Positions 1 to 12,144 are shown, counted from the first letter of the stretch. The stretch: 64,000 nt of DNA from Bombardia bombarda (GCA_030512295.1 JAULSR010000004.1:372001-436000), one strand, 5' to 3'. The notes: a model not told the origin generated them from the letters alone. Numbers and translations are program-made.

Positions 1-294
1 TTCCCTTCCCCCTTTCTCCTAGTCCTTTCCGGCATACGCTTCGTCATCATAATCCAGCAAAGTAATATGTGTTTATCTGTTTGGCGTGGGTTGTTATACG
101 TATGTGAAGAGGAGCAAGCAAGTAAGTGTGCGTGTGTAGTGTAACACCAAACAACTTGAGGTATAATACGATGATGAATGCAAAAAAGAAGACCCAGACA
201 GAGAAAAAGTAAAACAAGAAACCCCTTAGAACACCAATTTGAGATGTTTTTTTTTTTTAAAAAACCCCCATAACCCGCAAAATGTTTACTTCTC

Positions 295-1383
295 TCAATC
301 ACGCAGCCACGCGCGCCTCTTCTCCTCTTTCTTGGCGCGCCGCTTCTCCTTGAACGCCTTGAGCTCCGTCTTTGTCGGCTTCTTGCCCGAGCGCTCCGCC
401 TTAAGACTGCGCCCGTCGTGCATGTTAGCGGCCGCGTCGACGTCGAAAAACGCGTTTATCTGGCGCTTGCTCTTGGCCTCGTCCGAGTGGCGCTCGACGC
501 CCTGGTCGGCCGTCTGCCATTGGCCCGTGACGCGGTTGAAGAAGGTGCCAATCGCGTATGCAGCTGCGGGATCTGCTGTCGGGTCGGTGCCAAAGATGGC
601 GGCAGCAACATCACCATTAGGAAGATCAGCAGCGGCGGCGCCTGGCGGCAAGTGCGCGGCCGCCTCCTGAGCGGCCGCCGCGCGAGCGTTCTGCGCATAC
701 CACGCGTTCTCGTCGTAGCTGCCGTGGATGGCCGGGTTGTAGCCGCCGGCTACGGATTCGGGATTGCTCATGGTGGTCTTGTCTGCCGTCTCGGGGATGA
801 CTGCCGTAGCGGGAGTTGCAGAGGCGGCGGCGGCGGCGGCGGCGGTGGGGACCCGAGGGTTGTCTTTCTGCCATACGCCCGTGAAGCGGTTGTAGAACCA
901 AAAGCTGGAGTCGTTGGGGTTCCAGTGGAAGTCCCAGCCGTCGTCTTCTGGTAGAGGAGGAGCAGCAGCAGCGCCGGGCAGGGGTTCGCTGGGGAGAGGC
1001 GGGGCGGATGTTTCTGCTGATGTTGTCGCGTCGGCGCTTTCGCCATGATCATCATCGTCAGCCTCGCTGGCTTCGCCCGACTCTTTTGACGAGACGGAGT
1101 CATGGTCGGAAGTATGCGAGGGGGTGAGAGAAGGCGCGCTTTCGGGCGCGGGCTCTGTTTCTGTTTCTGGCTCTACAGGAGCCCCAGGGGGAGGAGCGCT
1201 CTCGCCGTCGACGGTTGGTAGAGGCTTGATATCTTCTGTCTCGTCCTGCTCAGGATTTATTGTTTCTGTCCTAGGGTCGACTGCGTCTTGGGTGGTTTCT
1301 GTGTGGACAACGGCCGGTAGCTTGGCCATGCTGGGTTCGGGCGACGGCGACATGGCGGGCGCACTTGTTCTGAATAGTGGCAC
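295..1383 (-). CDS. WW-domain protein, probably nuclear
   Basis: Intronless 362-residue protein. The N-terminal 140 residues are acidic, Pro/Ser/Glu-rich and probably disordered. Residues about 147-177 form a WW-like domain (DDGW, then FWFYNRFTGVWQ). A second, degenerate copy sits near residues 275-295 (TFFNRVTGQWQ), with Ala-rich low complexity around it. The C-terminal 50 residues are strongly basic (KSKRQ, KKPTKTELKAFKEKRRAKKEEKRR), which suggests nuclear localisation or RNA binding. WW domains bind proline-rich ligands, often in splicing or transcription factors; the actual partner is unknown. Internal Met codons at residues 11 and 19 are alternative starts. I see no intron signals. It ends WLRD-stop, and the roughly 290 bases to the left edge look like its 3' flank. 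Confidence 0.85.
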   Translation of the reverse strand: MPLFRTSAPAMSPSPEPSMAKLPAVVHTETTQDAVDPRTETINPEQDETEDIKPLPTVDGESAPPPGAPVEPETETEPAPESAPSLTPSHTSDHDSVSSKESGEASEADDDDHGESADATTSAETSAPPLPSEPLPGAAAAPPLPEDDGWDFHWNPNDSSFWFYNRFTGVWQKDNPRVPTAAAAAAASATPATAVIPETADKTTMSNPESVAGGYNPAIHGSYDENAWYAQNARAAAAQEAAAHLPPGAAAADLPNGDVAAAIFGTDPTADPAAAYAIGTFFNRVTGQWQTADQGVERHSDEAKSKRQINAFFDVDAAANMHDGRSLKAERSGKKPTKTELKAFKEKRRAKKEEKRRAWLRD

Positions 1384-3123
1384 TCAAAGTGGCCCGGGGA
1401 AAGGTAAATAGGCGAGAATGACCGGTCAATTGAGAAATGGATGGCGTGAAAAAGAGGGGCTGAGGGCGGATATATTCATTTCCTGACTATATCTAGTGTC
1501 GTAACAGAAAAAAGGTCAACAAGGTCAACAAGGGAGGAGGAAAAAGCTGTTTGGAATAAGTTGTGACGTTGCTCAAGGCCTCATCAATCCATTATTTGCT
1601 TTCTGTCAGTGCCTCTAGGTGAGTGACCTGAGTCGCGAGATCGGGCGGGTCCAGTTCGCAGTGGGGTCTCAGCTGTGCGATCCCTGTGTCACGGACCGGC
1701 AATGCTATTGTCCGGACTCACAGGGCGTTTAAGCGGGGTGGCCCTTAACGGCTTTTATGCATGAGCTAATGGTGGGGGCCAATGGGCACCATCCACCATG
1801 TTCTTCCTCAAGGAACCTTAAACTTGGTCTCCATTTATTTGTCTTGTCTGATCTTCAAGCCAGCGGGACTCAATTGATGAACTAATAAATGCAGCAACAA
1901 AAGCGAAACATAGATACTGGACCAGGGACCTCCGCTTCCAACTAGCTCTTTAGGTCCTTATCAAATAAACGAGACAAAAAAAGCCACGTATGGATCCAGG
2001 AGTTATTGATGGTGTTGCAGCCCGTTTCCAGGTAGCGAGCGAGGCACGGCTGACCCCAGAACTGGAACGGGGTAACGAAGGCGACCTCATGTCGGCGTTG
2101 CCTTCGCGGGTTTCGTGATAATCATCACGAACACAACCCCATCCTGGAACCCTGGACGGCATGCCACCACCCAACGCTCGTCCACGCAAGCGGTACCACC
2201 CTAGCAAGGCACTTGGATTTCGAGGGGACGCTGGGAAGCTGGGTAGAAGCTGGATAGAAGAGCCTCTCCAATTTTCTCCGCTTCCTCCCTCCATTTTTAG
2301 CATTGCGGTCTCACGACCCCGTCTTTAGCCGGCCCGGATAGCACGACTATCAATCTATATGGCAAAATGACGATCCTTGAACCTGGTCTCGCGTCCACCG
2401 TTGGCCATTGACTGCTCTCTTTCTACCTACATAGTGTACCGTGGCACTATATGCTGAGACTGGGAGACTGGTACCCCGTACGCGTTTGCCTACCATTGGA
2501 AAGTGCCCAGACAAGCTGCTGCCCATATCTGGCCGTCGGCGGAGCTGCCAATGGACCAGAGTCGTAGTGGTCAAGGGCTTGTCCAAGGCAGACGTCGACA
2601 CGAGCCACGCAAGAATCTTCTCTCGCCAGACTACCTGTCTACCATGTCCGTTGCTGATCCATGGAAATGGCCAATAGATCCAACATGATCGTCGTGTTTG
2701 AACCTGGCTAGCAATCCTCGATGCCACGAGGATAAACAACAAGATTACACATGTTCTTTGCCGGCGGCCCGTTTGACCTGGTTGAACTTGGCCGAATCCC
2801 CCGTCCCGGAATCTCTATATGACCCCGGCCTTCCCCATCGTGCCCTAGTAAGCTCCCGTGCCGCTCCTCTCTTGTCCTGTTATCGACAACAGCATAGATT
2901 GTTGTCATAGTATTTCCGCCGTCGTACATCCACATGATTGCCTTTCACACTTTCTTCTGGTATCTTGTTGTTCAGGCATTCTTTTAGTCCCGACCTCCTC
3001 GCGTGCTCCGTCACACAGCGTCCAAGCAACACCAAGGCCGGTATAAGAGCGAGCCAGTGGCAACAGTAGCTTAACGCTCCGTGTTTTTCCTCCAAGCGAG
3101 TGCGAAAGGAGGGGGAGACAGCC
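1384..3123. other. gene-free spacer
   Basis: Spacer between the divergent WW-protein and GH16-like genes, so it should hold both promoters. Only short, low-quality open frames occur here and none has splice support or a recognisable motif. I see no repeat or RNA gene. Confidence 0.6.
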
Positions 3124-4209
3124 ATGATGGAGATAGCCAAGCTTATAACGTCCTTGCCCGCAACTCTATCCTCACTCATCATCCTCATATCCGCCGCTGT
3201 TCCGCTAGCAGGAGCAGCGGCAGACCACCCGCTCACCGATGACTCAAAGTGCGGCTGCTTTCTCACAAACGGGACCTCGGCCAGCTACTTCTCCCACCAT
3301 GACTTCTACGACTTCCGTGACCAAGGCCAGTACGCACGCGTCCCGCCCGTCATCACCAGCACCGCCGACACCAGCGCTGCCGACGCAACAAGCGACTACT
3401 TCAAAGCATCCGGCTGGACAGACCGGTGGATGCTCGGCGGCTGGAACAACAGCGGCGACGCCGGGCGCAGCGACGCCACCGTGCTCATGATCAACTCCCC
3501 CAACAACATCTACATCGAAAAGAACACGGACCCCGCCGCGCCCGCCTCCCAGACCTGGCTCACCCTGCGCACGCAGCGCCTGGCCGGCTTCCAGACCGCC
3601 GCCGAGATCGAGTCCGTCTCGGCCGGCTACCACTTCCTGTCGATGCGCATGCTGGCGCGCACCGTCGGCGCCAGCGGCGCCATCACGGCCATGTTCACGT
3701 ACCGCGGCGCGCCCGCCCTCGCCGACGTGCAGGAGGCCGACCTCGAGGTCCGCACCCTCGACCACCCCCGCAACCTCGTGCACTACACCAACCAGCCGTC
3801 CTACACCGAGGACGGCGGCACCGTCGACAAGGCCACCAAGAACGCCACCATGCCCTACGGCATGGACTGGACCAGCTGGGCCGTCCACCGCTTCGACTGG
3901 ACCCCCACCACGAGCACCTGGTACGTCGACGGCCACGTCGTCGCCAACATCTCGGTCCAGACCCCCCGCGACTCGAGCAAGGTCATCCTGAATGCCTGGA
4001 GCGACGGCGGCGCGTGGGCCGGCAACATGACGGAGCAGGAGGCGGCGTATCTGCAGATTCAGTGGTTCGAGCTGGTGTATAATAGCACTGATCCGAAGCT
4101 GTCGAGACGCGGTAGCAGCAGCAGCAGCGGGGGGATGATGTTGGGCCCGGCGGTAGGCTGGTTAGGAGGGCCGAGGGCCAGGGGAATTGCACTTCTGTGT
4201 GCAGCGTAG
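3124..4209 (+). CDS. secreted GH16-family-like glucanase (concanavalin-A-like fold)
   Basis: Single-exon 361-residue protein. The open frame begins upstream at a GTG, but the first ATG is at 3124 (a second follows at once) and leads directly into a signal peptide: hydrophobic residues 12-33 ending in an Ala-rich cleavage region. The mature part looks like a GH16 beta-jelly-roll: residues 204-208 read EADLE, matching the family catalytic signature ExDxE, followed by aromatic-rich strands (WTSWAVHRFDW, TWYVDGH). N-glycosylation sequons are frequent (NGT, NNS, NMT, NST). The C-terminus has a Ser/Gly linker (SSSSSGG) and a weakly hydrophobic tail that could be a GPI signal, but this is marginal. 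GH16 members hydrolyse or transglycosylate beta-1,3/1,4-glucans; the substrate cannot be read here. Confidence 0.8.
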   Translation: MMEIAKLITSLPATLSSLIILISAAVPLAGAAADHPLTDDSKCGCFLTNGTSASYFSHHDFYDFRDQGQYARVPPVITSTADTSAADATSDYFKASGWTDRWMLGGWNNSGDAGRSDATVLMINSPNNIYIEKNTDPAAPASQTWLTLRTQRLAGFQTAAEIESVSAGYHFLSMRMLARTVGASGAITAMFTYRGAPALADVQEADLEVRTLDHPRNLVHYTNQPSYTEDGGTVDKATKNATMPYGMDWTSWAVHRFDWTPTTSTWYVDGHVVANISVQTPRDSSKVILNAWSDGGAWAGNMTEQEAAYLQIQWFELVYNSTDPKLSRRGSSSSSGGMMLGPAVGWLGGPRARGIALLCAA

Positions 4210-4906
4210 ACGAGACGTCGAAGCAAGGCCAGCCGGTTTTGCTATGGGGAAATGGTGCCTTGTCGCGGGCGGATGGGCTTGGGAGTTGGATGGTCTGGAT
4301 ACCCTCGGTGTTGGTGATGGGCTTGATGTTGGTTACCAGTTAGGTGTGTTTGCGGTCGTGGTAGTGGCGACCATGGGACTGAAGGCGACAAGAATGTCTC
4401 ACTTTTCTGTGGATGGGGGCGTTGGGGTTTTTTTCCTTCTTCTTTGTCTTGCCGAGGGCCTACACTCTCTGTGTTCATTTTGAGACACGAGGAAAATTAG
4501 ATTGTGAAGGCATGAGAGGTTTTGACCAGGAGTCAGCGGCGTATAATAGGGGGTGGGTGGCGTTTCACGGAAAAAGGGAAATAGGAAAGCAAGGAAAGTG
4601 AAGGTGCAGTATTAGGTAGTACTTAAGTCTGTACCTGTCGTTCATTATATAAATAAGCAAAATACCAATGATTTTCAGGTTGAGCCTGATTCTTGATCAA
4701 ACACACAGCGAATGACGCCTCATCTCAATAAATATACAAGTACAATTTTCCGCCAATTTTTGACACATGTGCATGCTGCTTGTTGCATGAAATCCGACAA
4801 CCCCTTATACTCCGAACACTTGCTGTTGGTCTTGATACATAGGTACGCACCAACTCTTTTAAAGAAAGGCATCCCGATAATCTCGCCGAACAATACCCCT
4901 CTTAAA
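4210..4906. other. convergent 3' spacer
   Basis: Lies between the 3' ends of the GH16-like gene and Ku80. It is AT-richer toward the right. It holds only short open frames that I do not regard as genes. Confidence 0.6.
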
Positions 4907-7399
4907 TCACTTAAGAAACTAAACACACAAGTCAGTCAGTCAGTCCCTCAGAATCGAAAATCATCTCTCTCAAAAGGCAATCAACCAAAAGAAAGACTTC
5001 AACTCACCGCTCTCGCCTCCTCCTCCTCAACCTCCGACACCTCGCTCTCCTCCCCCGTCACCAGCCCCAGCCTCCCGCCCACAACAAACTTAAACCACAT
5101 CTCCCTCCGGTCGCCATTCAGCTCCCCACTAAGGATGCTCTTCTTCAGCCCCGTCACAAACTTGTTATACACCCCCGGCAGCTCCAGCCCGATCAGCTCC
5201 TCCCTCATCACGCCAAGCTTCTCGGCCGCCTGCGCGTACAGCACATCCGCGAAGCTGTCCGCCACCAGCTTGCGCACGATATCGCCCATCTGCTTGACCG
5301 CGCGCTCGATGGTGGCGTCGTCGTCCGCCGTGGCGAGCGCCTGCTTGAACTCGGGGATGGCGTTCTCGGGGGAGATGGTGGCAGTAGCGCTCCTCCGCGC
5401 GGTCGTCTCGCCGAGGAGGGAATCAATATCGAGCCCCGAGAGCGGCTTGGCCTGGTCCTTTTTGCTATTGCCGCGACCGCCGTAGCGCTTGCCCTGGGCC
5501 TTGGCGGGCACCTTCTTAAGCTCTGCCGCCTCGACGAGGGCGTCGATCTCTGGTTTTGCCTTGTCCAGCAGTTTCTCCGGCGGGCGGGAGAAGCGCAGGA
5601 GGATCTCGGCGGGCGGCTCGATGGGGCGGTCGGGGTGGACGGCGCGGGCGCGGATGGCCTGGTTCATGCGGTGGATGACGGGGTTGTAGAGCTCGTCGAC
5701 GGGGGCGTACTCGGCGGGCTCGCCGGTGTCTTCGTCAACGGCAAAGGTGGAGAGGTCCATGGCGTCGACGAAGTCGCTCATGGCTTCGTTGAGGTCGTCG
5801 GATGGGAGTAGGCGGTGCTCGCGCGTGAGGATTTGGCCGGTAACGGTGAGGACCTTGTCCAGGGGGGGAAACTGGTAGCTGCGCACGTCCTCGGCGAAGG
5901 GTAAAGGGACGTCGTAGAGGCACTCGAAGCTGTCGTCGATGCCGGGGTTGGGTTTCAGCAGGAGGATTTGTGGTTGGGCGCCGTCTTTTTGGACGTAGCG
6001 AGCTACGGCGTAGGACTCGAGCTCGTGCAGCGCGTGGATGAGGGCGGAGAGGGCCAGTTCTGCTTCGTCGTTTTGCTTTTTTGCGACGATGATGCCCGAC
6101 TCGCCCATGTTGAGAAATGGTTCGTACTGGGGGTGGGATGTCGTTAGTAACAGACTTCATCACAGTACGTGGCGGGAGATACTTACACTGGTGAAGGGAA
6201 TAAAACCCAGTATGGTGAAGCCCTTCTTAGTCTCCAACTTGGTGACGCTGAAGTCTGATTCGCTAAAGGGAACGACGGTGCGGCCATACTGATAGCCCTT
6301 TTCGAGCTCGTCAAAATCTACGTCTCTCTTACCACCCGGCGCGTCTGGATCGTTAATCCTATAGGTGCGCATATGCTTAACGCCAGAAAACTCCGTGCCG
6401 CCCATCTGCACATCGTCATCACCGTCATTCTGTGTTGGTCCGCCGTGTTCGGGCCTGACGACGACGGTGCTTGCCGAGGGAATAGGCGCACGTTTTGTCT
6501 TGAAGTAGCGCTCGACGGAGATGCTCAGGGCGCTGCTTTCGTACTTTGCGGGGTCTCCAAGCGTGAGTAGGCTATCGTATGCCTTGAAGGGCTTGACGGG
6601 CTTGACTCTGGGAATGGAGAGCTCCTCGACGGCTTGGGCCATGGTTCCGAATACGCCATTGTCACATTGGCTGACTAGCTTCTCCAGGGCTTTCTCGTTG
6701 GTCGCCTGTTGAGAAGGTCAGAGACACTATACCGCTAAACATATCAAAACTGGGAGGGGTCGCTGCTCTTCTTCCTACCTTTTCCCTAGACTTATCCTCT
6801 TCTTTAAAGCCATATTCGGCATCATCAAAGTCGGCGCCGCTGGTGAGCTAGTCAGTCAAGTGTTTGGGTCAGATGAAGAGGCCAGGGACCAGCTCATATA
6901 CTTACATGACCACCAGCTCAACATTAAACTCGTTAAGCTTCTGTGCGACGTCTTCCAACGAGTCATCATCAATAGGGGACTCGGCATTAGTAACAAGGAT
7001 AATCCTCCTCTTGTACTTGAGCTTTCTGGTAAAGTCTTCGATCATCTTCAAGGCGACGACGATGGCCGAGATAGCATCTCCACTGGAGCTGCGGGAGGGT
7101 TTGATGATTGAGTGCAGCTCCCTCAGGGAGGTCATGGTCATGGGGCCGATGGGCTGCAGGACCGAGATGTTGTCGTAGCCATCGAGGCCGTCGCGCGCAT
7201 AGCGGTTGTCGGTCGCGTCCGTGTTGAGGCCGATGACGCCGATGGTCCACGTCTTGCGGCTGGCGGCAACCGTGGTTGAGATCTTGTCCCAGACATAGCG
7301 CATGCTCCAGTCAAGGTCCGACTCGGTGCGCCCGTTGTGGCAATCGGCCATGGGCTCCCCCAGGTCCAGGATGTAGACGGTCGCTTCCTTGTCAGCCAT
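4907..7399 (-). CDS. ku80: Ku80 subunit of the Ku70/Ku80 heterodimer
   Basis: Five exons on the minus strand: 7399-6906, 6839-6779, 6705-6187, 6126-5008 and 4918-4907, summing to 2205 nt (734 residues), close to usual fungal Ku80 length. Introns begin GTAAGT, GTAGGA, GTAAGT and GTGAGT. The start MADKEATVYILDLG opens the N-terminal von Willebrand A-like domain (exons 1-2). Exon 3 and early exon 4 carry the Ku core that encircles DNA ends (KRDVDFDELEKGYQYGR). The C-terminal part of exon 4 (about residues 580-725) is the helical Ku C-terminal domain. The last exon is only 12 nt and adds FLK-stop; if it were not spliced the protein would end VS. Ku80 binds double-strand ends and starts non-homologous end joining; it is the mus-52 counterpart of Neurospora. 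Divergent from the TMEM205-like gene. Confidence 0.93.
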
Positions 7400-7980
7400 T
7401 TTTGACGGTTTTGCACTTGCAGTTGCACTTGTGAATGAAAATGGAAACGAAGATGCAAAGATGACGAAAATCATCAGAATGAAATCATCAGAATGAAATC
7501 ATCAGAATGGGGGTCCCTGCACACATCATATCGGCATGTTTGCTCAACTTTCTAGGCAGCATCGCCAGGATGGAAATCGGCCGCCAAGGTGCGTGACTAG
7601 AAGCTAGGATGCTAGGTGCCTTGTCGCGTCTGGTGTACTATGTACAGTGCATAGCTGCCCTGTGCAAACGCGGGAGCACATGCTCTCGCGTCGCTTAATT
7701 GTTTGCTGCAGCGCTAAGACCCCCTGGCCCCCTGCCTGCACCAGCGGCCAGCCCGCCCATTAGGAAGACTCCGTCTTGGCAGGCATGAAAGGGTAGCATC
7801 ATAGGCAGCCGCATGACGATTGGAATTCAAAGATCGTCACCCATCTTTGACCTCATCTCTTGTTATTTTCTCTCGAGGTTATTTCTTTTCTCAAAGTCGG
7901 CCACAAGAGACACTGAATAGAGAGAGTCTTGAAATTCTTGCCACAGGTTCTTTTAACACCTTGATACCCATTCATTCAAG
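7400..7980. promoter_or_regulatory. shared divergent promoter region (Ku80 / TMEM205-like)
   Basis: The 581 bases between the two start codons must contain both promoters and 5' leaders. Near 7485-7510 there is a short tandem direct repeat of about 16 bases (ATCAGAATGAAATC units). No specific factor site can be assigned. Confidence 0.5.
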
Positions 7981-8827
7981 ATGGCAGGCTCCACCCTCTT
8001 CTCGCCAGCTCCCTACCACATCCTCAGGTGAGTACCTTAATGAGCCATTCTCCCACGATCTCATAAATCACAAACACAATTATTTTGAGATATCATAATC
8101 CAGAACTATATCCAAGCAACTGTTACTAACAATCTCAGCTATGGAACACTCCTAGGAACTACCTTTTTCCACGTAAGACACACATGCACATACTAATGTT
8201 GTACCACCGCCCATGTCTCACTCCCACCAAAACTCCAGACCTTCGTAGGCGGCATCGTCTCGTTCCAAATGCTCGCCCGCCCGCAGTTCGCCATCCTCAT
8301 GGCCAAGCTCTTCCCCGTCTACTTCTCCATGCAGACCGCCCTGCCCGTCGTCCTGGCCCTGACCTACCCCGCCACGACAACAACACCCTCTGGCGGCGGC
8401 GTCGCGGGTGTCTTGGACGTCGCCAACCGCTGGACTGTGCTGGTGCCCATCGCCGCCATGTTCGCGACCGCCCTGGCGAACCTCGCCGTCGTCGGCCCGG
8501 CCACGACAAGATGCATGGATGATAGGAAGATGCAGGGTAAGAATGCCTTGCGTACAACTCAATGGTTCCGAGCGTCCCGGGAAAGGATCTCACACTGCAT
8601 GCATATAATCGTTCTACATAATACGCCGAACTGACTGACATAATCCCTCCTCAAATACAGAAAGGAAAGACGGCAAGAAGAGCTACGACGGCCCCCCGCA
8701 CTCGCAGGAGATGACGGCCCTGAACAAGAAGTTTGCTATCCTCCACGGCGTCTCGTCTCTTCTCAACCTCGGGTCTTTTATCGCCACGGTGGTTTATGGC
8801 TTCACGTTGGCTGCCCGTCTTGCTTGA
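7981..8827 (+). CDS. TMEM205-like (DUF4149) four-helix membrane protein
   Basis: Four exons: 7981-8027, 8139-8172 (34 nt), 8239-8536 and 8661-8827, totalling 546 nt (181 residues). Donors are GTGAGT, GTAAGA and GTAAGA; acceptors are CTCAG, TCCAG and ACAG. Joined, they read MAGSTLFSPAPYHILS, then YGTLLGTTFFH, then TFVGGIVSFQMLARPQFA. The early glycine-rich helix with FxxG, the RPQF motif, the LFPVYF segment and the HGVSSLLNL helix near the C-terminus are characteristic of the TMEM205/DUF4149 family. About four transmembrane helices are visible. The biochemical role of fungal members is not established; human TMEM205 has been linked to cisplatin resistance. Confidence 0.85.
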
Positions 8828-9388
8828 TGAATTTGATGAATTGATATGAAATGGATAATGCCACTGTATACACGGCCCTCAGAGGTCGGTAGTCATTTTA
8901 CCTAGCTATCCTAATGATATTGCGTTTGCTTTCATTCCCGTCCCTTTTCTCTTTTCATTCCATTCCCGTTTTCCGTATCCAAGAGCCACCTTCCCTTTGT
9001 TATCCAGAAATCTTGAAAATGCGTACTATTCGTGCGCATGCCTCCGTTTTTCTCTTCCTTGTCTGCCGCTGTGGTCTCTGCAAACCCCGTGAAACCACCT
9101 ATCCATCAGATATTCAACCTTTATCCTTCCCCCGGTCCTTCCTTCATTAGCAAACCCACCCACCCGCCAGTTCCGTCCTCTATCCCCCGTGGTATCTCGT
9201 ACTCCCCGCCCCCCTCCAAAACCAAATATTACTTATGAACAAGAAAACAATTGGGAGCTAGGCTAGCAGTGATGCAATAGCCCCCCCGATTCGCTTCGTG
9301 CGGTGAAAAATCCAATCAACAAAGGAAAACTCCACACCCTCGCTCAGTCGTTACGCCATCCATCCCCTTTCTTTCTTTTTTTCCCCAA
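8828..9388. other. convergent 3' spacer
   Basis: 3' flanks of the TMEM205-like gene and the small conserved gene. Pyrimidine-rich stretches, no supported gene. Confidence 0.55.
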
Positions 9389-9898
9389 TCACCTATTCCG
9401 ACCAAGCGCCAACATCTTCAAGTCCTCTTTCGCCTTGAGCAGCTCCCTCTTGGTGTCGGCAAACGCCTTGGCCTGCTTCTCCTTATCAACAGCAGGCGCC
9501 TGGTAGTCGCGCGCGTGCTTGACGTAGTGGCCGACCGACCACTTCTGCGGCGGCCGCGCGAGCATCTCCTCGAGCGTCGCCTCCTGCGTTGGCTTGGGGA
9601 ATTTGCACGACATGGCGTCCACCTTTGGTCTTGTGGTAGTAGTGGTAGTGGTGGTGACCACCCGTTGGTCACGCTCCAGGTCTACTGATGCTGTGAGGAC
9701 GGTGGCGCCTGAAGTGCTGGAGGACATGGAGCTGCGGTGCGAGGTGGGTGCCGAGGAGAAGTAGCCGGCTTCGCTGGGTTTACGGCTGCCGGATACTGGC
9801 TCGGGGCTGGATTCATCGGTCGGTGATGCGGCGTAGGAGGAGGGCGATGATGCGTAGGCGGCCGCTGCGGCGGCCTCGGTATTTTCTCTTCTCATCAT
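9389..9898 (-). CDS. conserved fungal protein of unknown function, 169 residues
   Basis: Single exon. The first 95 residues are low complexity (Ala run, Ser/Pro-rich, eight consecutive Thr) and probably disordered. Residues about 97-169 look like a real folded module: CKFPKPTQEATLEEMLARPP, then WSVGHYVKHARDYQAP, followed by a charged helix that ends LALGRNR. Start at 9898 or the next Met codon at 9895. I do not recognise a function. The contrast between repeat-rich head and motif-rich tail argues for a genuine gene rather than a chance frame. Confidence 0.7.
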   Translation of the reverse strand: MMRRENTEAAAAAAYASSPSSYAASPTDESSPEPVSGSRKPSEAGYFSSAPTSHRSSMSSSTSGATVLTASVDLERDQRVVTTTTTTTTRPKVDAMSCKFPKPTQEATLEEMLARPPQKWSVGHYVKHARDYQAPAVDKEKQAKAFADTKRELLKAKEDLKMLALGRNR

Positions 9899-12144
9899 GA
9901 TGGATGATGATGGGGGAGGGGTAGTGGTGGCGATGATAGTGGTGATGATGTGGTTGGCGGTGTTAGGGATAAAAATTGGTTGTAGTTTGATGATGATGTA
10001 TTGTTGTCTTGTTCGAAAGCGAATTCCATTGTGGGCTAAAAGGAAGAGGAGAGGAGCCGAGCGTTTTGGTAGGGTAGGTATTTATACCGGCAATGATAGA
10101 AAGGCTAATCCCAGCCAGGACTCGGGTGTGGTCCTCTTTAGTTTTTCTTCGAAGTTCTTTTTTTTTTTGGGCTCCACGAGATAAGAACCTTGATGGGGTT
10201 CTCCCTACCACACAAAATTTGTACGATGTGGTAGCTGGCGCGTGTGAGAGGCTGAACCTAGGATGTAGGTGCGTAATCAAGGACTGATCCAGACCGTCGT
10301 CCCAAGGTAGGCAAGCGGAACCCTGGCAGAGATGGCCCGCTTCGCTTGTTGAACCAAAGCTTATCTGGTGGACTAAACCAGACTTCTTTTTCTTGATTTG
10401 TTGCCGACTTCTGACAGCTGGGAGCCAAGTGGGCCAGCAGAAGCAGAGTTTGAGGCTTGAGATGTCACTTTTGGGCGGCGAAGTGGAGTCCTTTTGAACT
10501 CACTCTTCGCTCTCTCCTCAAGTAAACGAGGTGGCAAAGTCGCGTCAGAGGAGAGAAGGAATGGAATGGAAATAGGTGGGTAGTATGGGTACCACGTGGT
10601 TGTTGCCTTTAGTTCTGTTTGTCTCTTTCTGAATCTTTTTCCACTTTGGCGTGATTGAGTTGAAGGACTAGGTGGAGGGCGTCAGGTGCTGGCTGTCAGG
10701 TGGACTATTGTTCGAAGCAACTTTAATCGTGCGTGTGGTGATGGCTTCTAGAATAGTCACCCAAAGGCCAAAGGGATCAAAGACCAGGCACAAGTAACAA
10801 ACTTTCAAGAGTCAGACCGTTTGTTTTTGAATTTCTCACAGAAGAGGACGAAACCATGAGACGGCTTCCCCAGACGGGCCTTATATACCTTGAAATATCA
10901 TCTCGACCCCTTGGCCGCTGTGACACACCGACACGGGCGTCCCCTTGTTCGCCTAACCACCGCCCGGCCTTCAACTCTCGGGCGATGACCGGTTGGCTCG
11001 AAGACATCGACTTAGCAATCATATTCGGAGTGTTTGCTAGTCCAGTGTAGCGTGTAGTGTGTAGCTGCCTGCCTGCCGCCCCCACGCTACTCAACAGAAA
11101 ACAGATGCGGCTCCTCATCCTTCATCACATCCTCCCCCGGGGGTTGCACAGCATGGGTCGGTAGTACGTGAACTGTGATTCCCGGCGTTCTTTTTGCTTC
11201 TGTTTAACGCCACGAACGTGGTTAGCAAACAAGAACAGAGGTCATGATCGTACAGATAGGTACTCGTCTATCTCATTGGAGTCTTTTGCCGTTGCATCTT
11301 TGACCGTCCGCCTTGACGGGTGTCATCCGTCCATGTCACGGCATTTCGTTCACCATCTTTAATCCGTTTAGTGCAAGCAAGCACCCCACGTTACAGCGGG
11401 TTGTCCGGCAATCCCAGGGGTTCTAGGGAGATCCATGGGGTGCACTGGTTACCCCACGCTTTGTAACGAGCGTTGCCGGTTCTGGGGAAAGCGCTTTTCA
11501 GGAGGAGGTCATGTGGCCTCTGGCAAAAGTACCCCCCCTGGCCCTGGTCGAGGCTGATGGCACTGGCGCTGACCAGGTCTACGGAACTGAGTAACTGACG
11601 CGTCTCACTTTCAAAAACTGGCTCTGGTTGTGTAGCTCAACATGCAGTTCTGGTCATGTGCTCTTCTTCGATGCGTTATGCGCTCATTGAGGAAGGACCT
11701 TATGTACGGACATCCCGTCTGTGGAGTGTGTGGAGTGTGTGTGTTGAGAATGAGGGTATTTACGTATGAATGATTGTTGTTAAATCATGTCTGTCTGTTT
11801 GCGCCCGAGACAGAGTGCGTGGCCACCAACTCGAATTGAAGCTTTCTGATGGTCATGAGATCTTAAATCGCAGGGCCGCGTGCCGCAGCCACCCTCCCCA
11901 CATTCCGCCAGGTTAAAAAGTAACGCATTCCCAGGTCCTGTTGGTTCCGATGAAATTTGACAGCAGCTCGTACTTCGGTAGTCCTGACCCCAGTTGTTTC
12001 TCTTCTACCCAAACAGAGGAAAAACTTCAAAGCGTCGAGATGGTTAGATCCATAAGCAGCAAAGTCGCACATTTCAGTACCCCATGGGCCTTGACAATCC
12101 CTCAAGGCTGATTTCTGATAATCCAAAGATGGATGTCGTGTGTC
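9899..12144. other. gene-free spacer
   Basis: 2.2 kb between two minus-strand genes, presumably the promoter of the small conserved gene and the 3' flank of the DUF1295 gene. Short open frames lack motifs. There are GAT/GGT-rich stretches near 9900-9960 and weak inverted repeats at 11381-11468. Confidence 0.55.

Noticed and set aside
3244..3936. 230-codon antisense frame across the GH16-like gene
   Set aside because: GC-rich shadow of the real coding strand with Gly/Val-biased composition and no motif.
7485..7510. Direct repeat of ATCAGAATGAAATC considered as an operator
   Set aside because: More likely a slippage duplication; no known factor site.
11381..11468. Inverted GCACCCCA / TGGGGTGC and CGTTACA / TGTAACG pairs considered as a transposon terminus
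   Set aside because: Pairs are only 7-8 bp, no target duplication and no transposase remnant.
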